DNA of 64,000 bases from a bacterium (GTDB lineage: Bacteria; Hydrothermota; Tepidihabitantia; Tepidihabitantales; Tepidihabitantaceae). Below the pieces are notes generated by a model that worked only from the letters and a program-made list of their open reading frames with translations, made no database searches and had not been told where the DNA came from. The position numbers and the translations under genes were made by a program. Position 1 is the stretch's first letter, and every line of letters begins with the position of its first letter. Below, one piece after another: positions 40,350-49,084 of this stretch. The stretch spans positions 1 through 64,000 of the forward strand of contig DATJQV010000004.1 of assembly GCA_035505375.1 (NCBI GenBank), read 5' to 3'.

Positions 40350-40377
40350 GGCCGCCGGGCCCCGAGGCCCGGCGGCC
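40350..40377 (-). terminator. Perfect GC hairpin after the deaminase gene
   Basis: Twelve-bp perfect arms (GGCCGCCGGGCC and GGCCCGGCGGCC) with a 4-base loop lie 17 bases past the deaminase stop. At 40283-40318 a TGCAAGC/CTCAAGC heptamer array is the only other feature in the gap. Confidence 0.65.
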
Positions 40378-40393
40378 GATTGCGTGTAGCCGG

Positions 40394-40918
40394 CTAGACC
40401 GGCTTGCGGACTTTGACTTGCGCCTGGGCCAGCATCTGGCGGCCGAGTTCGTCCGGGTACGGGTGCTCCACCACGAACTCTCTGATGCCCGCGTTCAGGA
40501 GCATCTTGGCGCAGGTGATGCACGGTTCGTGGGTGCAGTAGAGCATCGCACCAGTGACGTTGATGCCGAAGGCAGCAGCCTGGACGAGCGCGTTCTGTTC
40601 CGCGTGGATTCCCCGGCAGATCTCGATACGTTCGCCGGATGGGATGTGCAGCTTCTCACGAAGACAACCGGCTTCGTCGCAGTGGGGAAGGCCGCGCGCC
40701 GCTCCGTTGTATCCGGTGCAGAGTATCCTGCGCTCGCGCACGAGCACCGCGCCGACCTTGCGCCGGAGGCAGGTGGAACGCTCGCTCACCAGTTGTGCGA
40801 TGTCCATGAAATAGTGGTCCCAACTCTTTCTAGGGACTAGGGACGGACTACGGACCTTGGACTTTGGACTTCGGGCTTGCTTTGTCCCTTGCGCTTTGTC
40901 CTTTTTCCTTGGTCTCAT
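40394..40918 (-). CDS. dCMP deaminase family protein with a repeat-encoded N-terminus (174 aa)
   Basis: A zinc enzyme that deaminates dCMP to dUMP for dTTP synthesis (ComEB-like). The core starts at SWDHYFMDIAQLVSERSTCL, then GAVLVRERRILCTGYNGAARGLPHC, the zinc motifs HAEQNAL and CTHEPCITCAKMLLNAG. The only in-frame start before SWDHY is ATG 40918, which overlaps the upstream stop (ATGA). The first 32 residues or so (RPRKKDKAQGTKQARSPK...) are encoded by AAGGACA/CCAAAGT heptamers, so this family member seems to carry a repeat-derived basic extension. Confidence 0.85.
   Translation of the reverse strand: MRPRKKDKAQGTKQARSPKSKVRSPSLVPRKSWDHYFMDIAQLVSERSTCLRRKVGAVLVRERRILCTGYNGAARGLPHCDEAGCLREKLHIPSGERIEICRGIHAEQNALVQAAAFGINVTGAMLYCTHEPCITCAKMLLNAGIREFVVEHPYPDELGRQMLAQAQVKVRKPV
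40828..40915. repeat. Heptamer array forming the deaminase 5-prime end
   Basis: On the coding strand units AAGGACA, AAGCGCA, AGGGACA, AAGCAAG, then CCAAAGT, CCAAGGT, CCGTAGT, CCCTAGT run from the stop codon of the M14 gene to the first conserved deaminase codon. Confidence 0.85.
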
Positions 40919-43900
40919 CTTACGACCGTTGTCTTTGCCACAACTGACTTGTCGCCCGCGACCAGCCGCACGAGGTAGACTCCTGCCCCGACCTTGCGGC
41001 CCATGGCGTCGGTGCCGTCCCAGGTGAGAACCGACTTGGGACACGATCCCAAATCTCGGAGATTTGGGTCATGTCCCGCGTCCAGGTCCCAATGTCTGAC
41101 CAGCCGGCCGGTGCGGTCGTAGACGCAGAGCCTTGCTTTGTCTGCAATCGGCAGAGTGTAGGCGAGCGTGATGCGGCCCCGGCTCGGGTTGCCAAGGGCC
41201 TTCAACGTCAGCCGTCCGACAGGGGTCAGGCTGGACAGTCGCTCGGCGATGCCGGTCGGCGCAGTGGTCGTGTATTTGATAGCCCGGCCCGGAACAATCG
41301 GCGCCGCGCCGTCGGCGTAGGTGCCGTTGAACAGGTCCTGAATCGCAATGGCCCTGGTCGGGTCCTGAATGCCGAGGGTCGAGCTGGTAAACCCGGCCGC
41401 AGTCTTGTACTGAACCACGATCACGTTGTCCCCCGAGGGTGAGGCAACGGTGGTGTCGTAGTAGATGACTTCGAACTTGTCGCGCGTCGAGGTGTTGCTC
41501 ACGTAGGCCACCGAATCGTATTCGACGATGAAGCGGTGATTGGCCGTGTCGGGGTAGTAGTAGACGTACCCCGAGCCTTCGACTTTCGGGTAGAGGTCAT
41601 CCCAGTTGGCGAAGACTGTGGCGCGCGGGGCCGAAGCGTTGGGGAGGTTGGTGTTCGTGTAGTTAGACGTGGTGTAGTTACCGCAGGCAATCCAGCCGTC
41701 GGCCGAGATGGACAACTGCGTGTAGCGCTGGCCGTAGAACTTCAGCGGCCCGAACGCGGCCGGAATGCTTGTCAGGTTGACGGCGTCGTTATTGGAGAAG
41801 CTCATCTGGGTCCCGACGCCGTTCACTTCGACCCAGTTGTAGGTCGGGTGTTCATCGTATAGGGTGTCGATGTCATCGTACGCCCAATACGAAGGCGGCG
41901 TCCGCGGCCCGTCCGGGACCGGGTCGGTCACGAACCGTTTGCCAACCGTGATGGTGAACGACGTGCTGTCCGAGTAGCCCATGCCGGTCAGGTACAGCTT
42001 CATCTGGGCCAGGTGCTCCAGCGGTGTGTTGGCTGCCGCCGCAACGTGGAATCGGTCGGCGTTGTTGTCCCGCGTCGATTCCGACAGAACAGTACCGTAG
42101 TAGGCGGTCGAGTCGGAAACCGAGACGTACGAGTCGGTGGTCCTGAGCACGGCCCTGAGGCTGTCGACGCCGCGCCGGCCTGCGTTCTTGAGCGCGACCA
42201 CGAGGTCAGCATTCTCGCCCGGGTCCAGTCGGTTGTTGGCGTTGCCTCCCGGCGGGGAGTCAATCACCGTCTGCGCCTGATAGCCGACAGCCGGTGCGTT
42301 GACCGGCACCGCCTCAATCGCGTCGAGGTCGAACCCGGCGTAGGGGCCGGAACTTCCGTTCCCGACGTCCGCAATCCGAACGTACCGGGCGCTGGACAGG
42401 CCGGCCACGGCCAGGTCATAGCTCTGCGTGCCCGTACCGACTCCACAGAGGCGCCACGACCCGTTCCAGTCGTTCGAAACACACACGCTGCAAGCCTCCG
42501 GGCTGGAGTCGCCCTCGTAGACGGTGAAATCGCTGCCCGGTCCATTGATGATCGGCGTCTTCCGGCCCATGTCGAAGCTGCACCACCCGGAGTCGCCGAT
42601 TGAGAATCGGACACCGTCGTGCCGGCCGAGCGCGTAGCAGGCGAAGGTCGGGTTGATGTTGGCCGGTTTCTCGTTCATGTCGCAGGTGATGACCTTGTAC
42701 GCGCAGATCGGGCCCGCCGTGTCCGGAGCGAGCGCAACGTTCACGACCGTGAAAGTGTCGGCCGAGACCGCCACGTTGTTGACGGTCTTGACATGGTACC
42801 CGTTGGCCTCGACGGTGACTGCGTAGGTGCCGACGCGGAGGCTCTTGCTGTAGTAGCCCATCGAGTCGGTGTAGGTGAACCAGTTGGGCGGGTTCACGGT
42901 GATGCGCGCGTCAACCGGCTTGCCCGTGACTGAATCCAGCACCCTGCCCCGGATGCCCCACATCACTCGTTCAATCTCCCCCTTCATCGCCGTCCAGTTG
43001 GAATGGTTGATGGTGTCAATCTGCGACGGGTCGCTGGGTTGACCCGTACACACCTCGACCGCGTAGCCCATGGCCCCGAGCGCACCCTGGTACCAGTCGG
43101 TCGAGCCGCCGGACACCGAATACAGGATGCGCGATATCTGGCCCGCGGTAAGCCCGCATATCTGACCATAGCGCGTCATCTCGGAATCGACCAGGACCGA
43201 GTCCATTGCCGCCTTGGTCGTGTATCCCCAGCACCACATTGCGTCGGTCGCTCCGCTGTGGTACTGGCTCCATGCCTGCATCGGATGGTTCTCAGCCAGG
43301 TGGTATAGCGCCTGATCCTCCGGCTCGGAAAATGGCCCGGTGCCGCCGTTCGCGTTCGGACCCCAGGCGTAGCCGTAGTTCCGGTTACAGTCGTAGCCGT
43401 GTCCGTTCTCGCGCGTGCGCGCAATCAGGCCGTCCGGGTTGGTCATCGGGATAATCCAGATTTCCCGCTCCTTCACCCAGCGCGTGATGTCCTGGTCCAC
43501 GTTGTAGCCGCTGACAAGCTGAATAATCGCATAGAGACCGATCTCGCAGCCGTTATTCTCGATGCCGTGAATCGAGCAGTCGAAGCAGATGCGCGGCTTA
43601 CCACGAAATACGTTCACGCTTTCCGCTATCTTCATCGCCAGCATCAGGTTGCCGTTGGCCGAATAGCCGATCGTATCCAGCCGGCAGATGTCCGGATGGT
43701 TCTGAGCGATGATGGCCAGGGTATCGCGGATTTGCTCATAGGTATGGAAAGCGGCAGTGTTCCGCAGCGCCGCGGCACGCACATCCGGCACGAGCACATC
43801 GATCTTGAACCCTTCCTTCACCAGCTTCTCGTAGACCGGCTCCTTCACCGCGCCGATGAACCAGCCCTCACCTTTGCCGTAGAACTCGAGCACGTCCGGC

Positions 43901-44025
43901 GCGATGCGGGCGAGCTGGTCCGGCGTTGCGTAGACCTTGACCTTCTTCTCGACGACATAGCGAGAACTCGCCGCCGACGCGACCGCGGCAAGGGCAACAA
44001 GACAGAACAACAGGAACTTATTCAT
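40915..44025 (-). CDS. Secreted M14 zinc carboxypeptidase with sorting domain (1036 aa)
   Basis: ATG 44025 follows GGAGGCACC and opens a signal peptide (MNKFLLFCLVALAAVASA). Residues 90-375 are the M14 peptidase: zinc ligands His153 and Glu156 (SIHGIENNG) and His256 (SQYHSGAT), substrate-binding DCNRNYGY, catalytic Glu in GYAVEVCTG near 328. A carboxypeptidase regulatory-like domain follows (about 380-450, GRVLDSVTGKPVDARITV), then beta-sandwich domains and a FlgD-like sorting end (LTWDGTDAMGRKVGAGVYLVR). A REPIN-like hairpin is read in frame near residue 990. Likely digests peptides at the cell surface. Confidence 0.9.
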   Translation of the reverse strand: MNKFLLFCLVALAAVASAASSRYVVEKKVKVYATPDQLARIAPDVLEFYGKGEGWFIGAVKEPVYEKLVKEGFKIDVLVPDVRAAALRNTAAFHTYEQIRDTLAIIAQNHPDICRLDTIGYSANGNLMLAMKIAESVNVFRGKPRICFDCSIHGIENNGCEIGLYAIIQLVSGYNVDQDITRWVKEREIWIIPMTNPDGLIARTRENGHGYDCNRNYGYAWGPNANGGTGPFSEPEDQALYHLAENHPMQAWSQYHSGATDAMWCWGYTTKAAMDSVLVDSEMTRYGQICGLTAGQISRILYSVSGGSTDWYQGALGAMGYAVEVCTGQPSDPSQIDTINHSNWTAMKGEIERVMWGIRGRVLDSVTGKPVDARITVNPPNWFTYTDSMGYYSKSLRVGTYAVTVEANGYHVKTVNNVAVSADTFTVVNVALAPDTAGPICAYKVITCDMNEKPANINPTFACYALGRHDGVRFSIGDSGWCSFDMGRKTPIINGPGSDFTVYEGDSSPEACSVCVSNDWNGSWRLCGVGTGTQSYDLAVAGLSSARYVRIADVGNGSSGPYAGFDLDAIEAVPVNAPAVGYQAQTVIDSPPGGNANNRLDPGENADLVVALKNAGRRGVDSLRAVLRTTDSYVSVSDSTAYYGTVLSESTRDNNADRFHVAAAANTPLEHLAQMKLYLTGMGYSDSTSFTITVGKRFVTDPVPDGPRTPPSYWAYDDIDTLYDEHPTYNWVEVNGVGTQMSFSNNDAVNLTSIPAAFGPLKFYGQRYTQLSISADGWIACGNYTTSNYTNTNLPNASAPRATVFANWDDLYPKVEGSGYVYYYPDTANHRFIVEYDSVAYVSNTSTRDKFEVIYYDTTVASPSGDNVIVVQYKTAAGFTSSTLGIQDPTRAIAIQDLFNGTYADGAAPIVPGRAIKYTTTAPTGIAERLSSLTPVGRLTLKALGNPSRGRITLAYTLPIADKARLCVYDRTGRLVRHWDLDAGHDPNLRDLGSCPKSVLTWDGTDAMGRKVGAGVYLVRLVAGDKSVVAKTTVVR
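41038..41077. repeat. REPIN-like hairpin inside the M14 coding sequence
   Basis: GGGACACGATCCCAAATCT pairs with AGATTTGGGTCATGTCCC around CGG. The outer words GGGACATGACCCA and TGGGATCG are also found at 49118-49155. It encodes GHDPNLRDLGSCPK between two conserved parts of the sorting domain. Confidence 0.85.
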
Positions 44026-44097
44026 GGTGCCTCCGGGAAAGAGTCCGGCATAGGACGAATGGACCAATAGGACGAACGGCCTGAAGGCTGAGCCTCA

Positions 44098-44736
44098 TCA
44101 TGGCACCACCGTGACCGACTCCGGTCTGGACCAGTCGGACACGTGGTCAAGGCTGTCTTTGGCGCGCGCCCGCACCGGCATGATTCCGGAGCGAGAGAAT
44201 GCGTGCCGCGCGTAGTAGGATGCGCTTGGAGCCATGAACTCGCTCCAGTCGCCCAGGGTGTCGCCCCAATCGAACTGAATGGAAACTCGTCGGTAAAGAG
44301 GATGTCCGGCCGACGTGAAGTAGTCCACCGAATCTGCGACCTTTACTGTATCCGGGCCTGAAGGTCGGTTCGGAACAAACGGCCCGAATTCGCCGATATG
44401 GATGAAAGAAGTGTCGGACCAGCCGGTTTCACTGGTTGAGTCCTTCGCCTTTGCCAGGACGCCAAAGACCCCGGTGTCGGTGTAGACATGCGGGACGGCG
44501 TACGCTGTGACGGACGGCACCGGTCCGACCCAGCCTGACTGGGTTCCGTCGCCCCAGTCAATCAGGAAGTACATCAGGTGGCCGCCCCGGTCGTACGATT
44601 GCACCTGGGCCCAGACTGAGTCGCCGCGCTGGGCCATATCGGGAACCAGCAGCGACGGCACAATCGGCGCGTGGTTGTTCGAGCAGGCGGCCAGAACCAA
44701 CAGGCAGGCAATCGGAACCACTCGGCAGATACGCAT
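44098..44736 (-). CDS. Lipoprotein with two PKD-like domains (212 aa)
   Basis: Signal sequence MRICRVVPIACLLVLAACS with lipobox (LAAC). Two tandem domains of about 90 residues contain IDWGDGTQSGWV...HVYTDTGVFGVLAKAKD and FDWGDTLGDWSEF...HAFSRSGIMPVRARAKD, the PKD signature (WGDG...HxYxxxGxYxVxxxAxD). Such lipoproteins act as surface or periplasmic binding modules. It resembles the single-domain lipoprotein at 7937-8323. The promoter position makes the ATG the likely transcription start. Confidence 0.85.
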   Translation of the reverse strand: MRICRVVPIACLLVLAACSNNHAPIVPSLLVPDMAQRGDSVWAQVQSYDRGGHLMYFLIDWGDGTQSGWVGPVPSVTAYAVPHVYTDTGVFGVLAKAKDSTSETGWSDTSFIHIGEFGPFVPNRPSGPDTVKVADSVDYFTSAGHPLYRRVSIQFDWGDTLGDWSEFMAPSASYYARHAFSRSGIMPVRARAKDSLDHVSDWSRPESVTVVP

Positions 44737-44742
44737 GATTGA

Positions 44743-44770
44743 AGCTTATGCCGGGAGTTCGCCTTGTCAA
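44743..44770 (-). promoter_or_regulatory. Promoter of the two-PKD lipoprotein
   Basis: On the minus strand TTGACA (44770-44765), a 16-bp spacer and TAAGCT (44748-44743); the -10 ends 6 bases before ATG 44736. No Shine-Dalgarno. Confidence 0.65.
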
Positions 44771-44908
44771 TTCCTCGCCCGACTTGACCGCCAGGCCGAC
44801 CCTGCCTATCTTCACCCATGGACGACCGCAGGTCGCCGGCTCTGCGCAGCTTTGCCCGCCCTCCTCGCTTTGTCATTTGTCCTTTGTACTTCGTCCTTCC
44901 CTAGAACA

Positions 44909-45595
44909 GTGGACTATCTCCGCGGTCTGTGGACCGATGCACGCAGGAACATCTCGGCCGCGCCCGACCTGCTCCTGCTGAGCGCGACCTTCGCGCTGGC
45001 CGCGCTGCTCCCCCCGTATCTCCGACCGCGCACGCCCCATCTCTGGCCGGGATGGCAGGGCGCGGTCACGGTGCTCTGGCGCAGCGCTTTCTACCTGGTA
45101 TTGCCGTTGCTGTCGCTCATCCCGCTGCGGCTGCCTCTCGGGAAGGTCGGTTTCCGTTTGGAGAAACACGGCCGCTGGATTCGCGACATCGGACTGCTCT
45201 ACCTGGTGATGCTGCCCATCGTCTATCTTGCCTCTCGCCGTCCCGATTTCCAGCATGCCTATCCCTACTTCGCTTTTGAGCGTCTCGGCGCCGGCAGTCT
45301 GCTGCTGGGGCTCGGCATCAAGGCGGTCGAGATGTTCATCTGGGAGTTCTTCTTCCGCGGCTACCTGCTGTTCGGGTTCGAGCGCCGGGTCGGCGGGCCT
45401 GCGGCCATCGCAATTCAGACCATCCCATTTGCCATAATGCACGCGGGCAAGCCCGGTCTCGAGGCTGTCGGTTCCATCGTCGCCGGCATCGCCCTCGGCA
45501 TCATCGCCCTCAGGAGCCGCAGCTTCATTCCCGGCACGATCCTGCACTGGTCGGTCGCGGCGACCATGGACATTCTCGCCGTCGTCCACGTCTAG
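44909..45595 (+). CDS. CPBP-family membrane protease (about 228 aa)
   Basis: An intramembrane CAAX-protease/bacteriocin-immunity-type protein. Six to seven helices; conserved motifs are EMFIWEFFFRGYLLFG (E-x3-R, with Trp in place of the first of the usual two Glu), IPFAIMHAGKP (F-x3-H) and ALRSRSFIPGTILHWSV (second His). GTG 44909 is chosen because sequence before it (SSLCHLSFVLCTSSF) comes from a CTTTGTC-type heptamer array (44868-44902) and from antisense of the PKD gene; a longer hydrophobic N-terminus from ATG 44736 is possible but unlikely. Confidence 0.75.
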   Translation: MDYLRGLWTDARRNISAAPDLLLLSATFALAALLPPYLRPRTPHLWPGWQGAVTVLWRSAFYLVLPLLSLIPLRLPLGKVGFRLEKHGRWIRDIGLLYLVMLPIVYLASRRPDFQHAYPYFAFERLGAGSLLLGLGIKAVEMFIWEFFFRGYLLFGFERRVGGPAAIAIQTIPFAIMHAGKPGLEAVGSIVAGIALGIIALRSRSFIPGTILHWSVAATMDILAVVHV

Positions 45596-45644
45596 CGCGG
45601 TTCGTTCGGATTGGTCACTTGTGCATCCTGACTTCTGCCTTCGT

Positions 45645-45672
45645 TTGACATCCTTGGCGCGCGGCCTATCCT
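45645..45672 (+). promoter_or_regulatory. Promoter of the 246-aa membrane protein
   Basis: TTGACA (45645-45650), a 16-bp spacer and TATCCT (45667-45672); the -10 ends 7 bases before GTG 45680. No Shine-Dalgarno. Confidence 0.68.
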
Positions 45673-45679
45673 GAATCGC

Positions 45680-46420
45680 GTGGGTACTCGTACTCCCGAC
45701 ACGGCAGTAGCCTCGCGCCCGCTGGTAGGATTCCCGTATTCAGGTTCGGAACCGTGGTCATGGATTCCGGGAATCTGGGTCCAGCCGGGGACCGTTTTCG
45801 TGACCGTCAATGGTCGCTTCTACCGGTTGGTGACGCGCACCGACGAGGGCTGGAACGCGGAGGAAGTCGAGCAGACCCAGATCGGCGACCCCTTACGCGT
45901 CGCCGAGATAATGGGGTTGAAAACCCGCTACGACCAGGGGCTTGCCGCGCACGACGAGCTCGACCAGAAGCTGCGTGAGGGCAACGACACGCCCGAGGGC
46001 CGCGCGCTGCTCCACGCCCGCGCCGAGGAACTTCACGAACTGCGCGACCGGCTCATCCTGCTCTGCAACGGCCGCACGCCCGAGGCACGGACGGTCAAGT
46101 CCGACCCGGACCGATGGATGAAGATGCTGGTCATCGTGCTCGCCATCGGCTTCGTAGCATCGGTCGCGTACTGCTACCGACGGCTGGCGGAACTGATACC
46201 GGAACAGATGGGCAAAGTTGCCGCGAGCACGGCCTTCTTCCTTGCCAGTGCGGCCCTCCTCGTCATCGGCGCCCGGCAGCTTGCCAAACACAAGAAGCGA
46301 CTCGTCACGGCCAACCTCGTCGGGTGCTATACGCTGCTCGTTATTGCCGTCGCGGTCGCTGCCTTTGCCATCATGTTCGTCGCGGCGTTTCTTCACTACG
46401 CAGGAGCCTACAACCAATAG
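45680..46420 (+). CDS. Hypothetical membrane protein (246 aa)
   Basis: Residues 1-60 are soluble with an aromatic-rich segment (FPYSGSEPWSWIPGIWVQPG). Residues 70-125 are a charged helical region (AAHDELDQKLREGNDTPEGRA) likely to be a coiled coil, and residues 145-245 contain three membrane helices (MLVIVLAIGFVASVAYCY, AASTAFFLASAALLVIGA, LVGCYTLLVIAVAVAAFAIM). I do not recognise the family. GTG 45680 is fixed by the promoter, giving a leaderless mRNA. Confidence 0.75.
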   Translation: MGTRTPDTAVASRPLVGFPYSGSEPWSWIPGIWVQPGTVFVTVNGRFYRLVTRTDEGWNAEEVEQTQIGDPLRVAEIMGLKTRYDQGLAAHDELDQKLREGNDTPEGRALLHARAEELHELRDRLILLCNGRTPEARTVKSDPDRWMKMLVIVLAIGFVASVAYCYRRLAELIPEQMGKVAASTAFFLASAALLVIGARQLAKHKKRLVTANLVGCYTLLVIAVAVAAFAIMFVAAFLHYAGAYNQ

Positions 46421-46443
46421 CAGCCGATGCCGGAGCGCGGCGA

Positions 46444-47295
46444 CTACCTGCCGGGTCCGGCTTGCGAAGGCGACTGCCGCAGTTGAAGGTCCACCGTAAC
46501 TGCCCAGTCTTTCACCAGCCTGACAATTGTGTAGGCCTTGAGGTAGCCCTCGCAGTTGACCAGAACCTTGTTCATGCCGACCGGCACGTCTCCGATTGAG
46601 TAGTGTCCGATTGAGTCGGTGACCGCCTCGCAGCCGGTCCCCTCCACACTGATTCGCGCACCGGCTACAGGCCTACCGGTGCCGGCATCGAACACCGTCC
46701 CCTCCGCTCTGCCGACATTCGTTGTGTCCATCAGGTACAGCTCAACGGTGTCCGTCTCTCCGCTCCTGACCTGAACCGCGACGGACTTCGCAGGATACCC
46801 GAGGCAAGACGCTTCCAGTGTCTGCGGGCCGGGCGGGAAACCGCTCAATAGAAATCCACCATCCGCGCGTGTCGATTCTGCCAACCTGGCCCCGGCAACT
46901 GAAACCAGCGCTCCGGCGATGGCCAGCTTGGTCGCGGCGTCAGAAACCCGGCCCACGACCACGCGCGGCCCGCTCGTGTAGAGCGTCAGCGCGACAGTCA
47001 GCGTGTCCGGACCCGGCCTGGCGGGCGGCGACCAAGGAAACCGCAGGTCGGAATAGCCGCTGCGCGAGGCCACGAGCATCCCACCCTTCCTTGGCAGAGA
47101 CACGACCATGCACTGCCCGGCCGAATCGGTCACTGCCATGATGTCGCTGCCCGCACTCATCACCATCGCCCCGGCCAACGGCTGCCTAGTCTCGCCGTCC
47201 TGCACTCGCGTAATCAAGACCGGTGCGGCGCTGCCTGCAAAGAAGCAGGCGCACAGAATCATCGCCGCGCGGATTCCTGCTCCTGCTTTCAACAT
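46444..47295 (-). CDS. Exported protein with carboxypeptidase regulatory-like repeats (283 aa)
   Basis: ATG 47295 is preceded by GGAGG (8-base spacing) and opens a signal peptide (MLKAGAGIRAAMILCACFFAGSAA). Three tandem CarboxypepD_reg-type beta-sandwich domains follow, with VQDGETRQPLAGAMVMS, VSDAATKLAIAGALVSVAGA and VFDAGTGRPVAGARISVEGT starting each, and GYxxxxxxV returns. These domains mediate adhesion or anchoring. No enzyme or sorting domain is attached; the upstream beta-helix gene on the same strand may be a partner. Confidence 0.85.
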   Translation of the reverse strand: MLKAGAGIRAAMILCACFFAGSAAPVLITRVQDGETRQPLAGAMVMSAGSDIMAVTDSAGQCMVVSLPRKGGMLVASRSGYSDLRFPWSPPARPGPDTLTVALTLYTSGPRVVVGRVSDAATKLAIAGALVSVAGARLAESTRADGGFLLSGFPPGPQTLEASCLGYPAKSVAVQVRSGETDTVELYLMDTTNVGRAEGTVFDAGTGRPVAGARISVEGTGCEAVTDSIGHYSIGDVPVGMNKVLVNCEGYLKAYTIVRLVKDWAVTVDLQLRQSPSQAGPGR

Positions 47296-47346
47296 TCCAT
47301 TGACCTCCACAACAGCAATGCAGCACTCTGCCCCCTCCCTTCTATT

Positions 47347-47368
47347 CCCTCCCCCTTGAGGGGGAGGG
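47347..47368. terminator. Hairpin between two surface-protein genes
   Basis: CCCTCCCCC (47347-47355), loop TTGA, GGGGGAGGG (47360-47368): perfect 9-bp arms, about 90 bases after the stop of the beta-helix gene. It may be a terminator, or a copy of a common CCCTCCCCCTTGAGGG-type repeat. Confidence 0.55.
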
Positions 47369-47458
47369 AAGGGTGAGGGTGACGCAGGTGAGCTACAACC
47401 TGTGCGAGGCCCAGCAGTTTCTGCACTCTGACTTCGCCTCTCTTCTCTGACCGCTCCC

Positions 47459-48976
47459 CTACTCGGCCACGACGCAGCGAGCCGTAGCCCGGAGCGCGCC
47501 GGACTTGAGCGTAACCAGATACACGCCCGGGGTCAGTCGCCCGCCCAAAGGCAGCGAGTGGTCGCCGGCCGGCTGCCACCGGTCCAGCAGAATCGCCCGC
47601 ACCCGACCCGCCACGTCCACGACCGTGACCTCGACCCGCCCGGCGTGAACAGTCGAGTACTCGACCGCCGCGCGCAGGCGCACGGGATTGGGCCGCACCT
47701 TCAGGCGCGCCAGACTCGCGTTCGCAAGACGTCCGTCGAGCCCGACGACCATCGGCTCCAGTGGATAGTGGTAACCCATGTCTATCGCGCCGGCATCGGG
47801 CACCGAATCGGTGCGCGTCGTCCACGCGTGCACCAGCGAATCGAGCCGGAGCGGGGCAGTCGCGAGCAGCGTGTCCCCGGCATCAATGCACGGACTGCTT
47901 GAATCCTGCCCGGCCGCGACGCAGCCAAGATAGAAGTCGCCTTTCGAGCCTGTGGCGTATAGCGGATCCAGCGATAACGCATTGGAGCCGGGAAAGCAGG
48001 CATAGTAGTTGTCCGGCGAATTGCCCCAGACATCGTTGTAGTCGAAAACGGGGGGCTGGTGAGCCGTATCGGTGTAACACGCGATACCGCCGCCCATGTG
48101 CCCGATTCCCTCGGCCGCGTTCCCGCTGATGATGTTGTTCTTGATCGTCGAGGTCCACGACTGGTCGACGTAGATGCCGCCGCCATACGTTACGCCGGTT
48201 GAGCACCGATTGCCGAAGAAGGTATTGTTCGCGACGTACGCCGAGCCCGCACCGATGTACAGACCGCCTCCGTACGCGAAGCCGCCGGCGGTCGAGCCAA
48301 CCCGGTTATTCAGGAACAGGTTCGAGAAGACCAGCGGCTCGCCGCCCGCGAGAGCCAGCCCGCCGCCGTACCAGAAGCCTCCCGCGCCGCCCAGCGCCGC
48401 ATTCTCTTCAAACACATTCTGGTAGAACACACCCGACCCGGCGCAATGCACGCCCGGCCCGTACCGCCAGCCCCCTCCGCCCTGATTGATAATCGTATCC
48501 CACGCAATGAGGTTGTAGCTCAGCACCGGCCCACCAGACGCATACACGCCGGCGCCGTATCCGAACTCGGTCAGCTTGTTGCAGACGATGCGGTTGCGGG
48601 ATATCACCGGCGAACCCGTGCACTTGATGCCCGCACCTCCGTCGTCCACGATCGCAACCAGGCCGTGCGCAATCGTGAACCCCTCCAGCACGGTCGCATT
48701 AGTGTAGCTCGCGTCGGTCATGTTCACTACCCGGCCCGAATCACTGCCGTCAATCACGGTCGAGTCCGCACCGGACTCACCTAAGAGCACAATGCTGTCA
48801 CGGGCCGGCCAGACAATCCTCTCATAATAAGTGTCCGGCGCTACCAGCACCGTGTCCCCGGCCAGCGCCCCTCTAAGCCCGCGCTGAATCGTGGCCGAAT
48901 CGCCCGGCACGTGAATTACCACTGCACCGGCTAACGCAACCAGCGCTGCCGGCGCGAACAACAGTCTCAACTCCAT
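47459..48976 (-). CDS. Secreted right-handed beta-helix protein with sorting domain (505 aa)
   Basis: ATG 48976 follows AAAGGAGG; the signal peptide is MELRLLFAPAALVALAGA. Residues 25-400 have short Asn/Gly-rich coils characteristic of parallel beta-helices (FYQNVFEENAALGGAGGFWY, VFSNLFLNNRVGSTAGGFAY, YVANNTFFGNRCSTGVTYGG, IKNNIISGNAAEG), close to pectate-lyase-like or NosD repeats. The end is a FlgD-like sorting domain (VTVVDVAGRVRAILLDRW, GVYLVTLKSGA). Probably a surface carbohydrate-binding or adhesive protein. Confidence 0.87.
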   Translation of the reverse strand: MELRLLFAPAALVALAGAVVIHVPGDSATIQRGLRGALAGDTVLVAPDTYYERIVWPARDSIVLLGESGADSTVIDGSDSGRVVNMTDASYTNATVLEGFTIAHGLVAIVDDGGAGIKCTGSPVISRNRIVCNKLTEFGYGAGVYASGGPVLSYNLIAWDTIINQGGGGWRYGPGVHCAGSGVFYQNVFEENAALGGAGGFWYGGGLALAGGEPLVFSNLFLNNRVGSTAGGFAYGGGLYIGAGSAYVANNTFFGNRCSTGVTYGGGIYVDQSWTSTIKNNIISGNAAEGIGHMGGGIACYTDTAHQPPVFDYNDVWGNSPDNYYACFPGSNALSLDPLYATGSKGDFYLGCVAAGQDSSSPCIDAGDTLLATAPLRLDSLVHAWTTRTDSVPDAGAIDMGYHYPLEPMVVGLDGRLANASLARLKVRPNPVRLRAAVEYSTVHAGRVEVTVVDVAGRVRAILLDRWQPAGDHSLPLGGRLTPGVYLVTLKSGALRATARCVVAE

Positions 48977-49084
48977 CTGGCCTCCTTTAAGGCGCAAGGC
49001 TCAACTGCATCTCTCACCTGAGCTAATCCTATGCCCCGACCTCGCCCCAGTCAAGCGCCATGTTAGCCCAACCCGGAGAACATC

